The notes beneath the pieces are model-generated. The model was given only the letters and a program-made list of their open reading frames with translations. It made no database searches and was not told the DNA's origin. Source: Bdellovibrionaceae bacterium UBA6776 (lineage in GTDB: Bacteria > Bdellovibrionota > Bdellovibrionia > Bdellovibrionales > UBA1609). Taken from it: DNA of 60,341 nt. Of the stretch, positions 1-10,687 are shown piece by piece. The position numbers and the translations under genes were made by a program. The stretch is from contig DKGG01000051.1 of NCBI GenBank assembly GCA_002453155.1, positions 1 to 60,341 of the forward strand, written 5' to 3'. Every line of letters begins with the position of its first letter. Within the stretch, counting starts at the first letter, position 1.

Positions 1-2124
1 CACGCAGGTGGAAAATTTGACAAAGGAACTTACAAAGTTTCTGGAGGTCTTCACGGAGTGGGGGCTTCTGTTGTGAATGCGCTTTCTTCTCGTTGTACGG
101 CAACTGTTCGTCGCAACGGTTTTGTTTGGAAGCAAGTTTATGAATTTGGAAAGCCCATGAGCCCTGTTGAAAAATTGGGACCCACCGAAAAAACGGGAAC
201 CACAGTAAACTTCAAACCGGACCGTTTGATTTTCAAAGATGAATCCATCAAATACGATTTTAATATTTTGGCGAATCGATTTCGTGAGTTGGCCTTTTTG
301 AATGCGGGTCTTCACATTGCTTTGACAGATGAGCGAACCGGAAAAAAACAAGACTTCCAGTTTACCGAAGGAATCATGGAGTTTGTGAAGTTCATGAACA
401 ACTCCAAAAAAGCTCTTCATCCAGAAATTGTTTACTTTCAGGGATCCAAAGAAGGCGTAGATGTTGAAGTGGCTATGCAGTGGAATGATTCCTACACGGA
501 ATCCATTTACACCTATTGCAACAACATCAACACCATTGAAGGTGGAACTCACCTTGTGGGTTTTCGTGGAGCACTCACTCGAACTGCCAACTCTTATGCC
601 GCCAGTAAAAATTTGCTAAAAGATCTTTCTGGAAATTTGGACGGCGATGACATTCGAGAAGGTCTTGCCGCGGTAATCAGTGTGAAAGTTCCCGAACCAC
701 AGTTTGAAGGACAAACAAAGACCAAGTTGGGTAACAACGAGGTCAAAGGGATTGTGGAATCCTTGGTGAATGACAAACTGGCCGATTGGTTTGATCGCAA
801 CCCTGGAGTTTCAAAAAACATTATTGGAAAATGTGTGGAAGCTGCACGGGCAAGAATTGCTGCACGAAAGGCGCGGGATTTGGCCCGTCGAAAAACAGCA
901 TTGGATGGCGGATCCTTACCGGGAAAAATGGCGGACTGCCAAGAGCGTGATCCTTCGCTTTGTGAACTTTATCTGGTTGAGGGAGATTCTGCGGGAGGAT
1001 CCGCAAAGCAAGCTCGAGATCGAAAGACCCAAGCCGTACTGCCTTTGCGTGGTAAAATTTTAAACGTTGAAAAAGCACGATTTGATAAAATGCTTTCCAA
1101 CGAAGAAATTCGTATGATGATTTCTGCATTGGGAACGGGAATCGGAAAAGAAAACGTTAACGTTGAAAAAGCGAGGTACCACAAAATCATCATCATGACG
1201 GATGCGGATGTGGATGGATCTCACATTCGAACTTTGCTTTTGACTTTCTTTTACCGTCAATTGCCGGAAGTGCTCGAGAAAGGTTACATTTACATTGCTC
1301 AGCCTCCTCTTTACCGCGCAAAAAGAGGTCAGCAAGAAACTTATCTGAAAGACGAAAAAGCTTTGAGCCAGTTTTTGTTGGACCAAAGCATTTCCAAGAT
1401 GTCGATTTCAAACATCAACGACGGAACCACTGAAGAAGAAATTAAAAAGTTCATTTTGAACATTGGAAAATATGAAAATCTACTTCAGGGAATTTCCACT
1501 CGATTGGACCGTGATGTTGTGACTCATGTTTTGTCACAAGAAAAATCACTCAAAGAAATTCTAAAAAGCGAAGATCTGATTCAAAAGACATTTGAGTCCT
1601 TTCAAGAGTGGGCAAAAGTTCACCCAGAGAAAGGAATCACTGAAACCAAACTTACAGTAGAAAAAGATGATGAGAACGACGCCTTCCAATTTGGAATTCG
1701 TTCCACCCGCTTTGGCTACAGTATGAATTCTCTTTTCAGTATGAAGTTGAATGATTCTTCTGAGTGGACAGACCTAATTTCTTATTGGAAGAGCTTTCAA
1801 AAAATTGTGACACTTCCCATTCAATTTGTGGAAGAAAACAAAGAAAACATTGAATTCAACAACTATGTGGATTTTTACAAACACGTAATGGATCTTGGGA
1901 AAAAAGGTCTCTACATCCAACGGTACAAAGGATTGGGAGAGATGAATCCAGAGCAACTTTGGGAAACCACATTGAATCCAGAAAACAGAAACCTTTTGCG
2001 AGTGACCATTGATGATGCCATGGCCGCGGATGAAACTTTCAGTGTGTTGATGGGTGAGCAAGTAGAGCCTCGTAGACAATTCATTCAGGACAACGCGCTT
2101 CTTGCAAAAGAGTTAGACGTTTAG
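1..2124 (+). CDS. gyrB: DNA gyrase subunit B, 5' end cut by window edge
   Basis: Supplies ATPase and TOPRIM functions of DNA gyrase (A2B2), which introduces negative supercoils. The reading frame is open from base 1, starting at the HAGGKFDKGTYKVSGGLHG stretch of the GHKL ATP-binding domain, so about 100 N-terminal residues lie outside. The TOPRIM EGDSAGGSA motif (near base 985), PLRGKILN and the DADVDGSHI metal site follow, and the C-terminal QRYKGLGEMNPEQLW motif is intact. Between TOPRIM and that motif is an insertion of roughly 160 residues, as in many proteobacterial GyrB, so the full protein would be about 800 residues. gyrA follows after 20 bp on the same strand, which suggests co-transcription and a location near oriC. 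Identification is certain. Confidence 0.98.
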   Translation, partial: HAGGKFDKGTYKVSGGLHGVGASVVNALSSRCTATVRRNGFVWKQVYEFGKPMSPVEKLGPTEKTGTTVNFKPDRLIFKDESIKYDFNILANRFRELAFLNAGLHIALTDERTGKKQDFQFTEGIMEFVKFMNNSKKALHPEIVYFQGSKEGVDVEVAMQWNDSYTESIYTYCNNINTIEGGTHLVGFRGALTRTANSYAASKNLLKDLSGNLDGDDIREGLAAVISVKVPEPQFEGQTKTKLGNNEVKGIVESLVNDKLADWFDRNPGVSKNIIGKCVEAARARIAARKARDLARRKTALDGGSLPGKMADCQERDPSLCELYLVEGDSAGGSAKQARDRKTQAVLPLRGKILNVEKARFDKMLSNEEIRMMISALGTGIGKENVNVEKARYHKIIIMTDADVDGSHIRTLLLTFFYRQLPEVLEKGYIYIAQPPLYRAKRGQQETYLKDEKALSQFLLDQSISKMSISNINDGTTEEEIKKFILNIGKYENLLQGISTRLDRDVVTHVLSQEKSLKEILKSEDLIQKTFESFQEWAKVHPEKGITETKLTVEKDDENDAFQFGIRSTRFGYSMNSLFSMKLNDSSEWTDLISYWKSFQKIVTLPIQFVEENKENIEFNNYVDFYKHVMDLGKKGLYIQRYKGLGEMNPEQLWETTLNPENRNLLRVTIDDAMAADETFSVLMGEQVEPRRQFIQDNALLAKELDV

Positions 2125-2144
2125 ACTTTAGAAAGAGTTAAAAA

Positions 2145-4607
2145 ATGGATAATGAAACTTCAGAAATAGCAAACGTAGATATTAACAAGGAAATGCGCGA
2201 AGCCTACTTGCAGTACTCCATGAGTGTGATCGTGGGGCGTGCGCTTCCAAGTGTTATGGATGGATTGAAACCTGTTCATCGTCGCGTTCTTTATGCGATG
2301 AATGATTTGGGGAATGCTCATAACAAACCCTATAAAAAATCTGCGCGTATTGTGGGTGATGTGATTGGTAAATACCATCCTCACGGCGATATGGCTGTGT
2401 ACGACACCATCGTTCGCATGGCCCAAGATTTTTCATTGAGATATCCTCTTGTGGACGGTCAAGGAAACTTTGGCTCCATTGATGGTGATGCTCCAGCGGC
2501 ATCTCGTTACACGGAAATTCGAATGACCAAATTGGCTGAAGAGCTTTTGGAAGACATCGATAAAGAAACAGTTCCTTTCGGTTGGAACTACGATGACTCC
2601 CTCTTGATTCCAAACGTTTTGCCAGCGAAGTTTCCGAATCTTCTTGTGAACGGAAGCTCCGGAATTGCGGTTGGAATGGCGACGAACATTCCTCCTCACA
2701 ACATGAGTGAAGTGATTGATGGCTGTGTGGAGTTGATTAAGAATCCGGAATTAACCATTGATGAACTGATCAAAATTATTCCAGGTCCGGACTTTCCGAC
2801 TGCAGGTATCATCAAAGGAACAAAGGGAATCATTTCTGCTTACAAAACCGGTCGTGGAATTATCACCATGAAAGCGGTTTCGGAAATTGTTCCTCGCAAA
2901 GATCGCGAAGATATCATCGTTACTGAAATTCCTTACCAAGTGAACAAGGCAAAGCTGATTGAAAGTGTTGCCAACTTGGTTAAAGAAAAGAAAGTGGAAG
3001 GCATCTCGGACATTCGTGATGAGTCTTCTCGTGAAGGCATGAGAATTGTCATTCAACTGAAACGCGGTGAAAACGCGCAGGTGGTCTTAAACCGGCTTCA
3101 CAAGTTCACTCAATTGCAAATGAGCTATGGAATCATCATGTTGGCCTTGGATTCTAAAAACCAGCCAGTGACTTTTGATTTGAAATCCATGCTCGAAGCA
3201 TTTATTGCCCATCGAAAAGATGTGGTTACAAGACGATGTATCTTCGATTTGAAAAAGGCCGAAGCCCGTGCGCACATCTTGGAAGGCCTAAAGAAAGCTT
3301 TGGATCAAATTGACGCGATTATCGCAACCATTCGAGCATCAAAAGAATCGGACATCGCAAAACAAGCTTTGATCGATAAGTTTTCGTTCTCCATTCGACA
3401 GGCCCAAGCCATTTTGGAAATGCGCCTTCAAAGATTAACAGGTCTTGAACGTGAAAAAATTGAAAATGAATTGAGTGAAATCTTAAAACACATCGAATGG
3501 CTTAAGAAAGTTCTCGCCAGTTCAGATGAAATTTTCAAAATCATCGTGGAAGAATTGGAAAACGTTAAAAAGCTTTACGGAGATGCTCGACGCACTCAAA
3601 TCGAAGCCTCCGATGATGATGAGTTTATCGATGAGGATTTGATCGCGAAAGAAGATGTCGTGGTATCACTCACCTTCTCTGGCTACATCAAACGAATTCC
3701 TTTGGACGAGTATCGATTGCAAAAACGAGGCGGAAAAGGCCTAAAAGGTGCAGGATCTCGAGAAGAAGATTTCGTTTGGAAAGTATTTGCGGCGAACACT
3801 CATACAACCATTTTGAACTTTTCGGATCGAGGAAAGATTTACTGGCTGAAATCTTATCAACTTCCACAAGGGTCACGAACCTCGAAAGGGAAAGCCATCA
3901 ACAATGTGATTCAGCTTTCCAATGGGGAAAATGTTCGCGCAGTTCTTCCTGTGGAGGAATTTTCTGAAAATTGCTTTGTGGTCTTGCTCACTGAAAAAGG
4001 GATTATCAAGAAAACGCCATTGTCTGCGTTTTCTCGACCGCGCCCAAGTGGTTTGATTGCGTTGACCATCGAGCTGGATGACAACCTTTCGGAAGCTCAA
4101 GTTTCAAATGGCTCCAACGACATTTTGATTGTGACCAAGCAAGGAATGTCGATTCGATTTGATGAATCTGACGTTCGCTCTATGGGACGCGGTGCTCGTG
4201 GAGTTAAGGGGATCACTTTGGGTAAGGATGATGCCGTTGTTGGAATGGCCACACTCGACAAAGATAGCGATGGCAACTTGTTGATTGTAACTTCCAATGG
4301 ATATGGAAAACGAACACCTGTGTCAGAATACCGTCGACAGTCTCGCGGAGGAGTGGGGATCATCACTCAAAAAACTTCGGACAAATCTGGCGAAGTGGTT
4401 TCCGCGCGAATGGTTCTTGATAGCAACCATCTTCTATTGAGCACCAACAAAGGCCAATCCATTCGGATGAAGTGTTCTGACATTTCTGTCATAGGAAGAA
4501 ACACTCAAGGTGTACGCCTGATGAATTTGAATGAAGGCGAGTTTATAACCAGTGTGGCGTTGATTGAAGACGATGATGTCGACGACACAGAGGGATTAGA
4601 CTCCTAA
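2145..4607 (+). CDS. gyrA: DNA gyrase subunit A
   Basis: Breakage-reunion subunit of DNA gyrase; 820 residues, normal length. The winged-helix core shows the catalytic tyrosine in AASRYTEIRM. The C-terminal beta-pinwheel contains the GyrA-box QKRGGKG near residue 530, which separates GyrA from ParC. The quinolone-contact helix reads PHGDMAVYD: the position of E. coli Ser83 is Met, while the acidic residue four positions later (Asp87 equivalent) is kept. The C-terminus is acidic (DDDVDDTEG), as in some regulatory GyrA tails. The stop codon overlaps the next gene's ATG by one base, so translational coupling to the downstream lipoprotein is likely. Confidence 0.98.
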   Translation: MDNETSEIANVDINKEMREAYLQYSMSVIVGRALPSVMDGLKPVHRRVLYAMNDLGNAHNKPYKKSARIVGDVIGKYHPHGDMAVYDTIVRMAQDFSLRYPLVDGQGNFGSIDGDAPAASRYTEIRMTKLAEELLEDIDKETVPFGWNYDDSLLIPNVLPAKFPNLLVNGSSGIAVGMATNIPPHNMSEVIDGCVELIKNPELTIDELIKIIPGPDFPTAGIIKGTKGIISAYKTGRGIITMKAVSEIVPRKDREDIIVTEIPYQVNKAKLIESVANLVKEKKVEGISDIRDESSREGMRIVIQLKRGENAQVVLNRLHKFTQLQMSYGIIMLALDSKNQPVTFDLKSMLEAFIAHRKDVVTRRCIFDLKKAEARAHILEGLKKALDQIDAIIATIRASKESDIAKQALIDKFSFSIRQAQAILEMRLQRLTGLEREKIENELSEILKHIEWLKKVLASSDEIFKIIVEELENVKKLYGDARRTQIEASDDDEFIDEDLIAKEDVVVSLTFSGYIKRIPLDEYRLQKRGGKGLKGAGSREEDFVWKVFAANTHTTILNFSDRGKIYWLKSYQLPQGSRTSKGKAINNVIQLSNGENVRAVLPVEEFSENCFVVLLTEKGIIKKTPLSAFSRPRPSGLIALTIELDDNLSEAQVSNGSNDILIVTKQGMSIRFDESDVRSMGRGARGVKGITLGKDDAVVGMATLDKDSDGNLLIVTSNGYGKRTPVSEYRRQSRGGVGIITQKTSDKSGEVVSARMVLDSNHLLLSTNKGQSIRMKCSDISVIGRNTQGVRLMNLNEGEFITSVALIEDDDVDDTEGLDS

Positions 4608-5419
4608 TGAGGAGGCTGCATTTTTGTGGCCTGATTCTTTTGTTCTCGATCTTGTCCTTGAGCAGCTGTGGGCTCTTTGAAAAAGAGCCCTTGATTGCCG
4701 CAAAAGATTTAAGCTCTCAAGGGCGCAAAAAAGACGCGGTTCAATTTTTACTCAAGAAAATGGAATCCAGTCCTACGGGAGCAGAGTCTTTGGCAATTGC
4801 TCAATATGGAGCTCAACTCGCTCATTTGGAACTTCGTGATTATCAATCGGCGGTCGTTTTTTATCAGTACATCGCCAACTATTCCACGGATCCTAAAGAT
4901 CAATTGATGGCCTTAAAATATTTGGGAAGCATTTATTTTGATCACCTGAGAGATTTCGAGATGGCCATCCAAGTTTATGAGAATTTATTAAGAGCAGCTA
5001 CAAACAACGAGGAAAAATCCAAGTACAGGCTGTTGTTGGCAAAGTCCCATTATAATTTGGCGCAAATCGATCAGGCTGAATCGGAGCTTTCCGCATACAT
5101 GGATTTGAAACTTTCGGAATCAGAACGCTATGAGGGAAAGGTGTTCGAAACCAATCTTTTGGTTTCGAAGAAGCAACATGCCGAGGCCACTAAGATTTTA
5201 AAAGAACTTATAGAAAAATTTCCCGAGCGGGCAAAGTCGGATGGCTTGGAAATGAATTTGGTTGCCTGTTATGAAGATATGGAAGACTTTGACGAAGCCA
5301 TTGATGCCATGACGAAAATGCGTGGGACCTATCCGGACCCAGAGTTTTTAGATATGCGAATCAATCGGTTGAAAGAACGCAAGAACAACATGCCCGGTGC
5401 CCGAGGCCTTCGAAAGTAG
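4607..5419 (+). CDS. TPR-repeat lipoprotein
   Basis: Predicted outer- or inner-membrane lipoprotein of 270 residues. A basic N-terminus, a hydrophobic stretch and the lipobox LSSC (Cys at about residue 21) indicate signal peptidase II processing. The mature part is helical with several TPR-like repeats (for example AVVFYQYIANYS, AIQVYENLLRAA, AESELSAYMDL, DEAIDAMTKMR), so it probably scaffolds protein-protein contacts. The layout recalls BamD-like TPR lipoproteins, but the sequence does not let me assign it there. Its ATG overlaps the gyrA stop and it is followed 5 bp later by the F0 genes, so it sits in one gyr-atp transcription unit. Function unknown. Confidence 0.85.
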   Translation: MRRLHFCGLILLFSILSLSSCGLFEKEPLIAAKDLSSQGRKKDAVQFLLKKMESSPTGAESLAIAQYGAQLAHLELRDYQSAVVFYQYIANYSTDPKDQLMALKYLGSIYFDHLRDFEMAIQVYENLLRAATNNEEKSKYRLLLAKSHYNLAQIDQAESELSAYMDLKLSESERYEGKVFETNLLVSKKQHAEATKILKELIEKFPERAKSDGLEMNLVACYEDMEDFDEAIDAMTKMRGTYPDPEFLDMRINRLKERKNNMPGARGLRK

Positions 5420-5424
5420 AAAAA

Positions 5425-5643
5425 ATGAACGGATCCAACAATAAAGGAATGGTCTTTATGGGGATGGGCTTTGAGCTCGTGGTCCTTATTTTGGCCGGTT
5501 CCTATTTTGGAGATTTGATAGACAAGCACTTTGGTTGGAAAGGCTACGCCAGCCTCACCATGATATTGCTCTTTCTAGGGACTTGGTTTTATCACCTGCT
5601 CATTTTGCTCAAAAAGGTGAATGAAGATGATGAAGACAATTAA
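5425..5643 (+). CDS. AtpZ/AtpI-family small membrane protein
   Basis: A 72-residue protein with two hydrophobic helices (about residues 10-28 and 40-60) joined by a short polar loop containing GDLIDKHFGWKG, ending in an acidic tail. This is the layout of the AtpZ/AtpI family (F0F1-ATPase assembly subunit), which is encoded at the head of F0 gene clusters and is thought to help c-ring assembly or divalent cation uptake. It lies just upstream of a second AtpI-like gene, atpB and atpE. The 3' end overlaps the next ORF by 23 bp. Family assignment rests on topology, the GD..D loop and position. Confidence 0.75.
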   Translation: MNGSNNKGMVFMGMGFELVVLILAGSYFGDLIDKHFGWKGYASLTMILLFLGTWFYHLLILLKKVNEDDEDN

Positions 5644-6022
5644 AGACTGGCTGGCCGTATTTATATTGATGGGCCTCATCCTTATGGCAAGCGGAGCTGC
5701 GTGGGTTTTGGCTGGTCCTCGAGAGGCTATGACGCTTTGCGCTGGAGGTGGGATTTCTTTACTCACCCTTGCGGGGGTCGTTTGGATGACCAAAAGGGTG
5801 ATAGACAAAAAACCGATTGCCCTGACCGCTTCAAGCATTGTAATCAAGTACGCACTCCTTGGTGGAATTTTATATGTGTTAACCCAGCGTCTAGAACTGG
5901 ACGTGCTTTGGCTTGGGTTGGGCGTTTCACTGATTTTGCCAAGTTTAATTATTTTTGGTTTTACCTCTGAGAAGGGTCTGTCCGAGGCCTATTCCGATGA
6001 GGTGGATGACGAAGACGAATAA
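5621..6022 (+). CDS. AtpI-like four-helix membrane protein
   Basis: A 133-residue protein with four predicted membrane helices (roughly residues 9-30, 36-56, 68-88 and 93-113) and an acidic C-terminal tail (SDEVDDEDE). This is the size and topology of the ATP synthase I protein (AtpI) usually found just before atpB, where it assists rotor ring assembly. Three Met codons lie near the start (residues 1, 3 and 4), so the exact start is uncertain; the first overlaps the upstream gene by 23 bp, indicating coupled translation. Sequence similarity within AtpI is low, so the call is mainly by topology and synteny. Confidence 0.7.
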   Translation: MKMMKTIKDWLAVFILMGLILMASGAAWVLAGPREAMTLCAGGGISLLTLAGVVWMTKRVIDKKPIALTASSIVIKYALLGGILYVLTQRLELDVLWLGLGVSLILPSLIIFGFTSEKGLSEAYSDEVDDEDE

Positions 6023-6039
6023 CGGGAGCATTTTTTTTC

Positions 6040-6741
6040 ATGGCTCATTTTAATTGGCTTCAACTTTTGCCTTTTGTTGATCATCACTACATCCACGTTT
6101 GGACGGGGATTGCAGTGAGTTTGTTTTTAATTCTTTTTGCTTTTGTGGGACGTCTAGCCTTGGGTTCTGGTTCTCATGCGGTGATTCCTTCTGGCAAACT
6201 TTCCATCAAGGGTTTGGTTGAAGTTGTTTTGGAATTTATCGTTGGACTTTCAGATTTGGTGATTGGCGAAGATGGACGAAAATTTGTTCCCATGTTTGCG
6301 TCGATCTTTTTCTTTATTCTCATCAACAACTTGGTGGGATTGATTCCTGGGATGACTCCTTCAACAGACAACCTCAACACCACCATCGGTGTGGGCTTGT
6401 TTTCATTCTTGGTTTACAACTTCTATGGTCTTAAAGAAAACGGATTGAATTATTTGAAACATTTTATGGGACCGGTTCTTTGGTTGGCGCCGTTGATGGC
6501 TGCCATCGAAGTGGTTTCCCACTGTATTCGTCCCCTAACTTTAGGGTTAAGGTTGCAAGGAAACATTCTCGCGGATCACACGGTATTGGGTGTGTTCGTA
6601 GATATGTTTTCTGGAGCCTGGTTTATTCCTGTGCCTGCCATTTTCTATGGCATGGGAATCTTTGTGTCTGGGATGCAAGCTTTCGTGTTTACAATGTTGT
6701 CCATGATCTATATATCAATGGCCATCGCACACGATCACTAA
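6040..6741 (+). CDS. atpB: ATP synthase F0 subunit a
   Basis: Stator half-channel subunit of F-type ATP synthase; 233 residues, inner membrane. The essential stator arginine is in PLTLGLRLQGNILADH (about Arg171), preceded by the conserved PLMAAIEVVSH helix, and FFILINNLVGLIPG is the other family signature. The protein is slightly shorter than E. coli AtpB. It is followed by atpE after 30 bp with a strong ribosome-binding site (gaggaga). No atpF (subunit b) and no F1 genes are present here, so the rest of the complex must be encoded elsewhere. Confidence 0.96.
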   Translation: MAHFNWLQLLPFVDHHYIHVWTGIAVSLFLILFAFVGRLALGSGSHAVIPSGKLSIKGLVEVVLEFIVGLSDLVIGEDGRKFVPMFASIFFFILINNLVGLIPGMTPSTDNLNTTIGVGLFSFLVYNFYGLKENGLNYLKHFMGPVLWLAPLMAAIEVVSHCIRPLTLGLRLQGNILADHTVLGVFVDMFSGAWFIPVPAIFYGMGIFVSGMQAFVFTMLSMIYISMAIAHDH

Positions 6742-6771
6742 TTGAAACATCAATGAAGAGGAGATGATGAA

Positions 6772-7077
6772 ATGAAAAAGACACTAATTGCGTTGAGCAC
6801 TGGATTGTTTTCAGTTTCTGCAATGGCACAGGATATGATGGGTGGAGTTGGAGACAAAGGATACTATGCTCTTGGCGCAGCTCTTGTTTTGGGACTAGCC
6901 GCTTTGGGTGGAACAACAGGACAAGGTAAAGTTGGTGCCGCTGCGATGGAAGGTATTGCTCGCAATCCTCAATCTGCAAAAGCATTGAACACTCCAATGA
7001 TTTTGACTTTGGCTCTTATTGAGTCACTTGTTGTACTTTCTTTCTTGATCGCGTTCTTTATCCAGAACAAGTTCTAG
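6772..7077 (+). CDS. atpE: ATP synthase F0 subunit c with N-terminal signal-like extension
   Basis: Rotor-ring subunit; 101 residues, longer than the usual 70-90. The first 20 residues (two Lys, a hydrophobic stretch and an A-M-A site before Gln20) look like a cleavable signal peptide. The two hairpin helices follow, joined by the polar loop ARNPQS (residues 63-68). The carboxylate that carries the ion is Glu84 in the second helix, and Gln51 in the first helix (TTGQGKVG) sits where Q32 of Na+-type rings lies. Glu84 is followed by Ser85, but the further Thr and Tyr ligands of classic Na+ rings are Leu here. Last gene of the operon; an intrinsic terminator lies 34 bp downstream. Confidence 0.95.
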   Translation: MKKTLIALSTGLFSVSAMAQDMMGGVGDKGYYALGAALVLGLAALGGTTGQGKVGAAAMEGIARNPQSAKALNTPMILTLALIESLVVLSFLIAFFIQNKF

Positions 7078-7110
7078 TCTTATATTGAGACAGACAAGAA
7101 ATCTTCAGAG

Positions 7111-7142
7111 AAAGCCAGCTGATTGTCCAGTTGGCTTTTTTT
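7111..7142 (+). terminator. Intrinsic terminator after atpE
   Basis: An 11-bp stem (aaagccagctg / cagttggcttt, one G-T wobble) with a 6-nt loop attgtc is followed by a run of T. It ends the gyrB-gyrA-atp transcription unit. The flanks ttgagaca and tgtctcaa could extend the pairing outside the T run. Confidence 0.9.
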
Positions 7143-7192
7143 GTCTCAAGAAACTTTAAGATATCCCTGAATTTAGGCCGATATAAGTTAAG

Positions 7193-9306
7193 ATGTCGGA
7201 CAACAATCACAACCAAGACAACCCATCGAACTCTGCCCAAGAGGTCAATATTGACGAGCTTGAAGTCTCTGTCTTGATGTTGGTGAAAACTCCAAAGGCC
7301 CACTCGAATGCGGCAACCTTTCTTTCGCGACGAGGTTGGCCCACTTCCATGCAAAACAATTTGCAAAAAGCCATTAAACAAATGGCGACGGAAAAACCAG
7401 ATTTTGTTTTGGTCAGTTTGAACTTTCCACACCCTGCGATTTCTCGATTGGCTCCCTTGTTTAAGCAAACTTTTGGCGTCGAAGTTGTTATGTTTTGTGA
7501 ATCTCAAGATGCTGCCAGTTTGGCCCGTTTGTCGAAAATGGGCGGCTATAAGATCATTGGTTCTCCGAGCGGTCCGAACCTTCAAAGAACTCTTCGAAAA
7601 GTTTTGCACGCAAAATTAAATCCCCAAGCGGAAGAGAACTCGGAAACCGAAAGCTTTGAATCTTCGGAAGACTCTACAGTTCGAATCAAAGGCCAGGGCG
7701 GAGATGGAAGCTTTGAATTCACACAAAGCAATACTTCTTTGGATTCATCAAACACAAACAGTGTTTCCAATGGTTCCTACACCATGGAAAGTGAAGACTT
7801 CTCTGCAAAAAAGAAAAGGCGCCTCAGAGATATCAATGGAATTGAGGGAGACGACTCAGGAAACCATAATGGCGCACACATTGCTGGAACCGATGGACAG
7901 GGGTCATCCTCAGGTGGACCGGATCTATCGGCTCTGTTAAGTGCCATGGCTGCCACAGAAGGAGATTCTTCCGAAGAAAATGAATCTGGTGTTGCCGGGG
8001 TCATATCTGGCAATGAAGGCTTTGGAGCCTCTGGAAATGCATCTGGAACGGCCGGATTGATTGGTGGGGAAGATGGTACGGGAGACGGAGCTGCTGGAGT
8101 CGCCGGAGCTGCGGGAGGAAGTCTTGGAACCAATGGATCCAAGACTAAGAAAGCCAAACCAGATTATGGAAGCGTCACAGCCCTTGGAAGAAATTCAGGA
8201 CCTCAGGGCCAGCAGGCCATGGGGATGGATGGAAAGGGCAAAGGTCCGTCAAATAGCTATTCTGAGGGACAAGGGGCTGGCAATGGCTCAGGAATTCACT
8301 CTTCAGAAGGACCGAATGGTCCTAATGCCCATGGTGCCTCCGGGGAGAATTCCCAAGATTACGGTGCCAATGTGGATGACGGCCGCCCCTCACTCAAAGA
8401 CGCCCTTGCTCTTGCTGACGAAAAGAAAGCAAAGAAAGAAGAAGACTTTGATCGAAAAAATGCAGCTAAAAAGACGTCTGCGGTTGTTGGTGAAGGACTT
8501 GAAGCCAATCACAAAGCTAAGGCCGAGCAAAGCTTGGGCACTCAAGAATCAGAAACTAAAGCGAATGAGGTGCCGGCTCTCGGGAAAGCGGTTCAATCAA
8601 AAAAAGTTTCGGTCGAAAAGCGCGAGAAGTTCACTCAACTTCAACAGGCGGTCATCGATTCTGTAAAGCAGATGTGCAACAAGTTTAGTGGTGAGTGGAC
8701 TGGCGAAGAACCTACAACAGAGCTGCATGTTTTGCCCCTCCAACATGGCGATTTGCACGGATACTTGGTCATTAAGTTGGATGAGGAATCATCAGCCGCA
8801 AGGCAAACATTCAATGGACTCCTTGGCGAAATTCTTCAGGAAAACATCAACACCAAGGTTAAAGGAAAGGTGATGGATGGAATTGATTTGGGATTTCCAG
8901 CCGTCGACTTTAAAAATTGGATTGATGAGCGTGCGATTTTCTCAATTTCCAGTGAGTACTACGGCTCCAAATTTTGCATTGCTTACATGAACACCAGCAA
9001 GCCGCTTCCAAAACTTGAAGCCAGCTCCGAAAAGCAAATGATCAAAGTTTCTTTGGACGACATTTCTTCGGATCACCCAGTCAATTTTAAAGCTTTTATT
9101 CATATGGAGAAAAACGACAAATACTTCCTCTACCTAAAAAGTGGAAGACATCTTCTTCCCGAGCAAAAAGAAAGACTTGCCAACAGTGAAGTCGGAAACC
9201 TCTTTATCAAAGAAATTGATCGGGTAAATTTGGAAAAATTTATTGCCTACAGTCTTCTAAAAGAAAGCATGCTTGAGGCTTTGAAAATCGCTCCCAAAGT
9301 GGCCTC

Positions 9307-9310
<4 letters not shown>
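7193..9310 (+). CDS. Unknown protein: pseudo-receiver-like N-terminus, Gly-rich middle, novel C-terminal domain
   Basis: A 705-residue soluble protein with no signal peptide. Residues about 20-145 alternate strands and helices like a response-regulator receiver (VSVLMLVK, DFVLVSLNFPHP, VEVVMFCESQD, YKIIGSPSG), but the phosphorylatable Asp position is not acidic, so it would be a pseudo-receiver. Residues about 150-430 are low complexity, rich in Gly, Ser, Asn and Ala, with a basic KKKRR patch and charged helical stretches. Residues about 480-705 form a separate alpha/beta domain I cannot assign. It stands alone between the atp terminator and a convergent gene that overlaps it by 4 bp. ATG preceded by a weak ribosome-binding site. 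Function unknown. Confidence 0.85.
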
Positions 9311-10677
<1,367 letters not shown>

Positions 10678-10687
10678 GGGAGTCTCC

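Noticed and set aside
7777..8157. Long minus-strand ORF inside the Gly-rich gene
   Set aside because: It mirrors the biased Gly/Ser codons of the plus-strand gene as Pro/Ala-rich sequence and has no independent start context.
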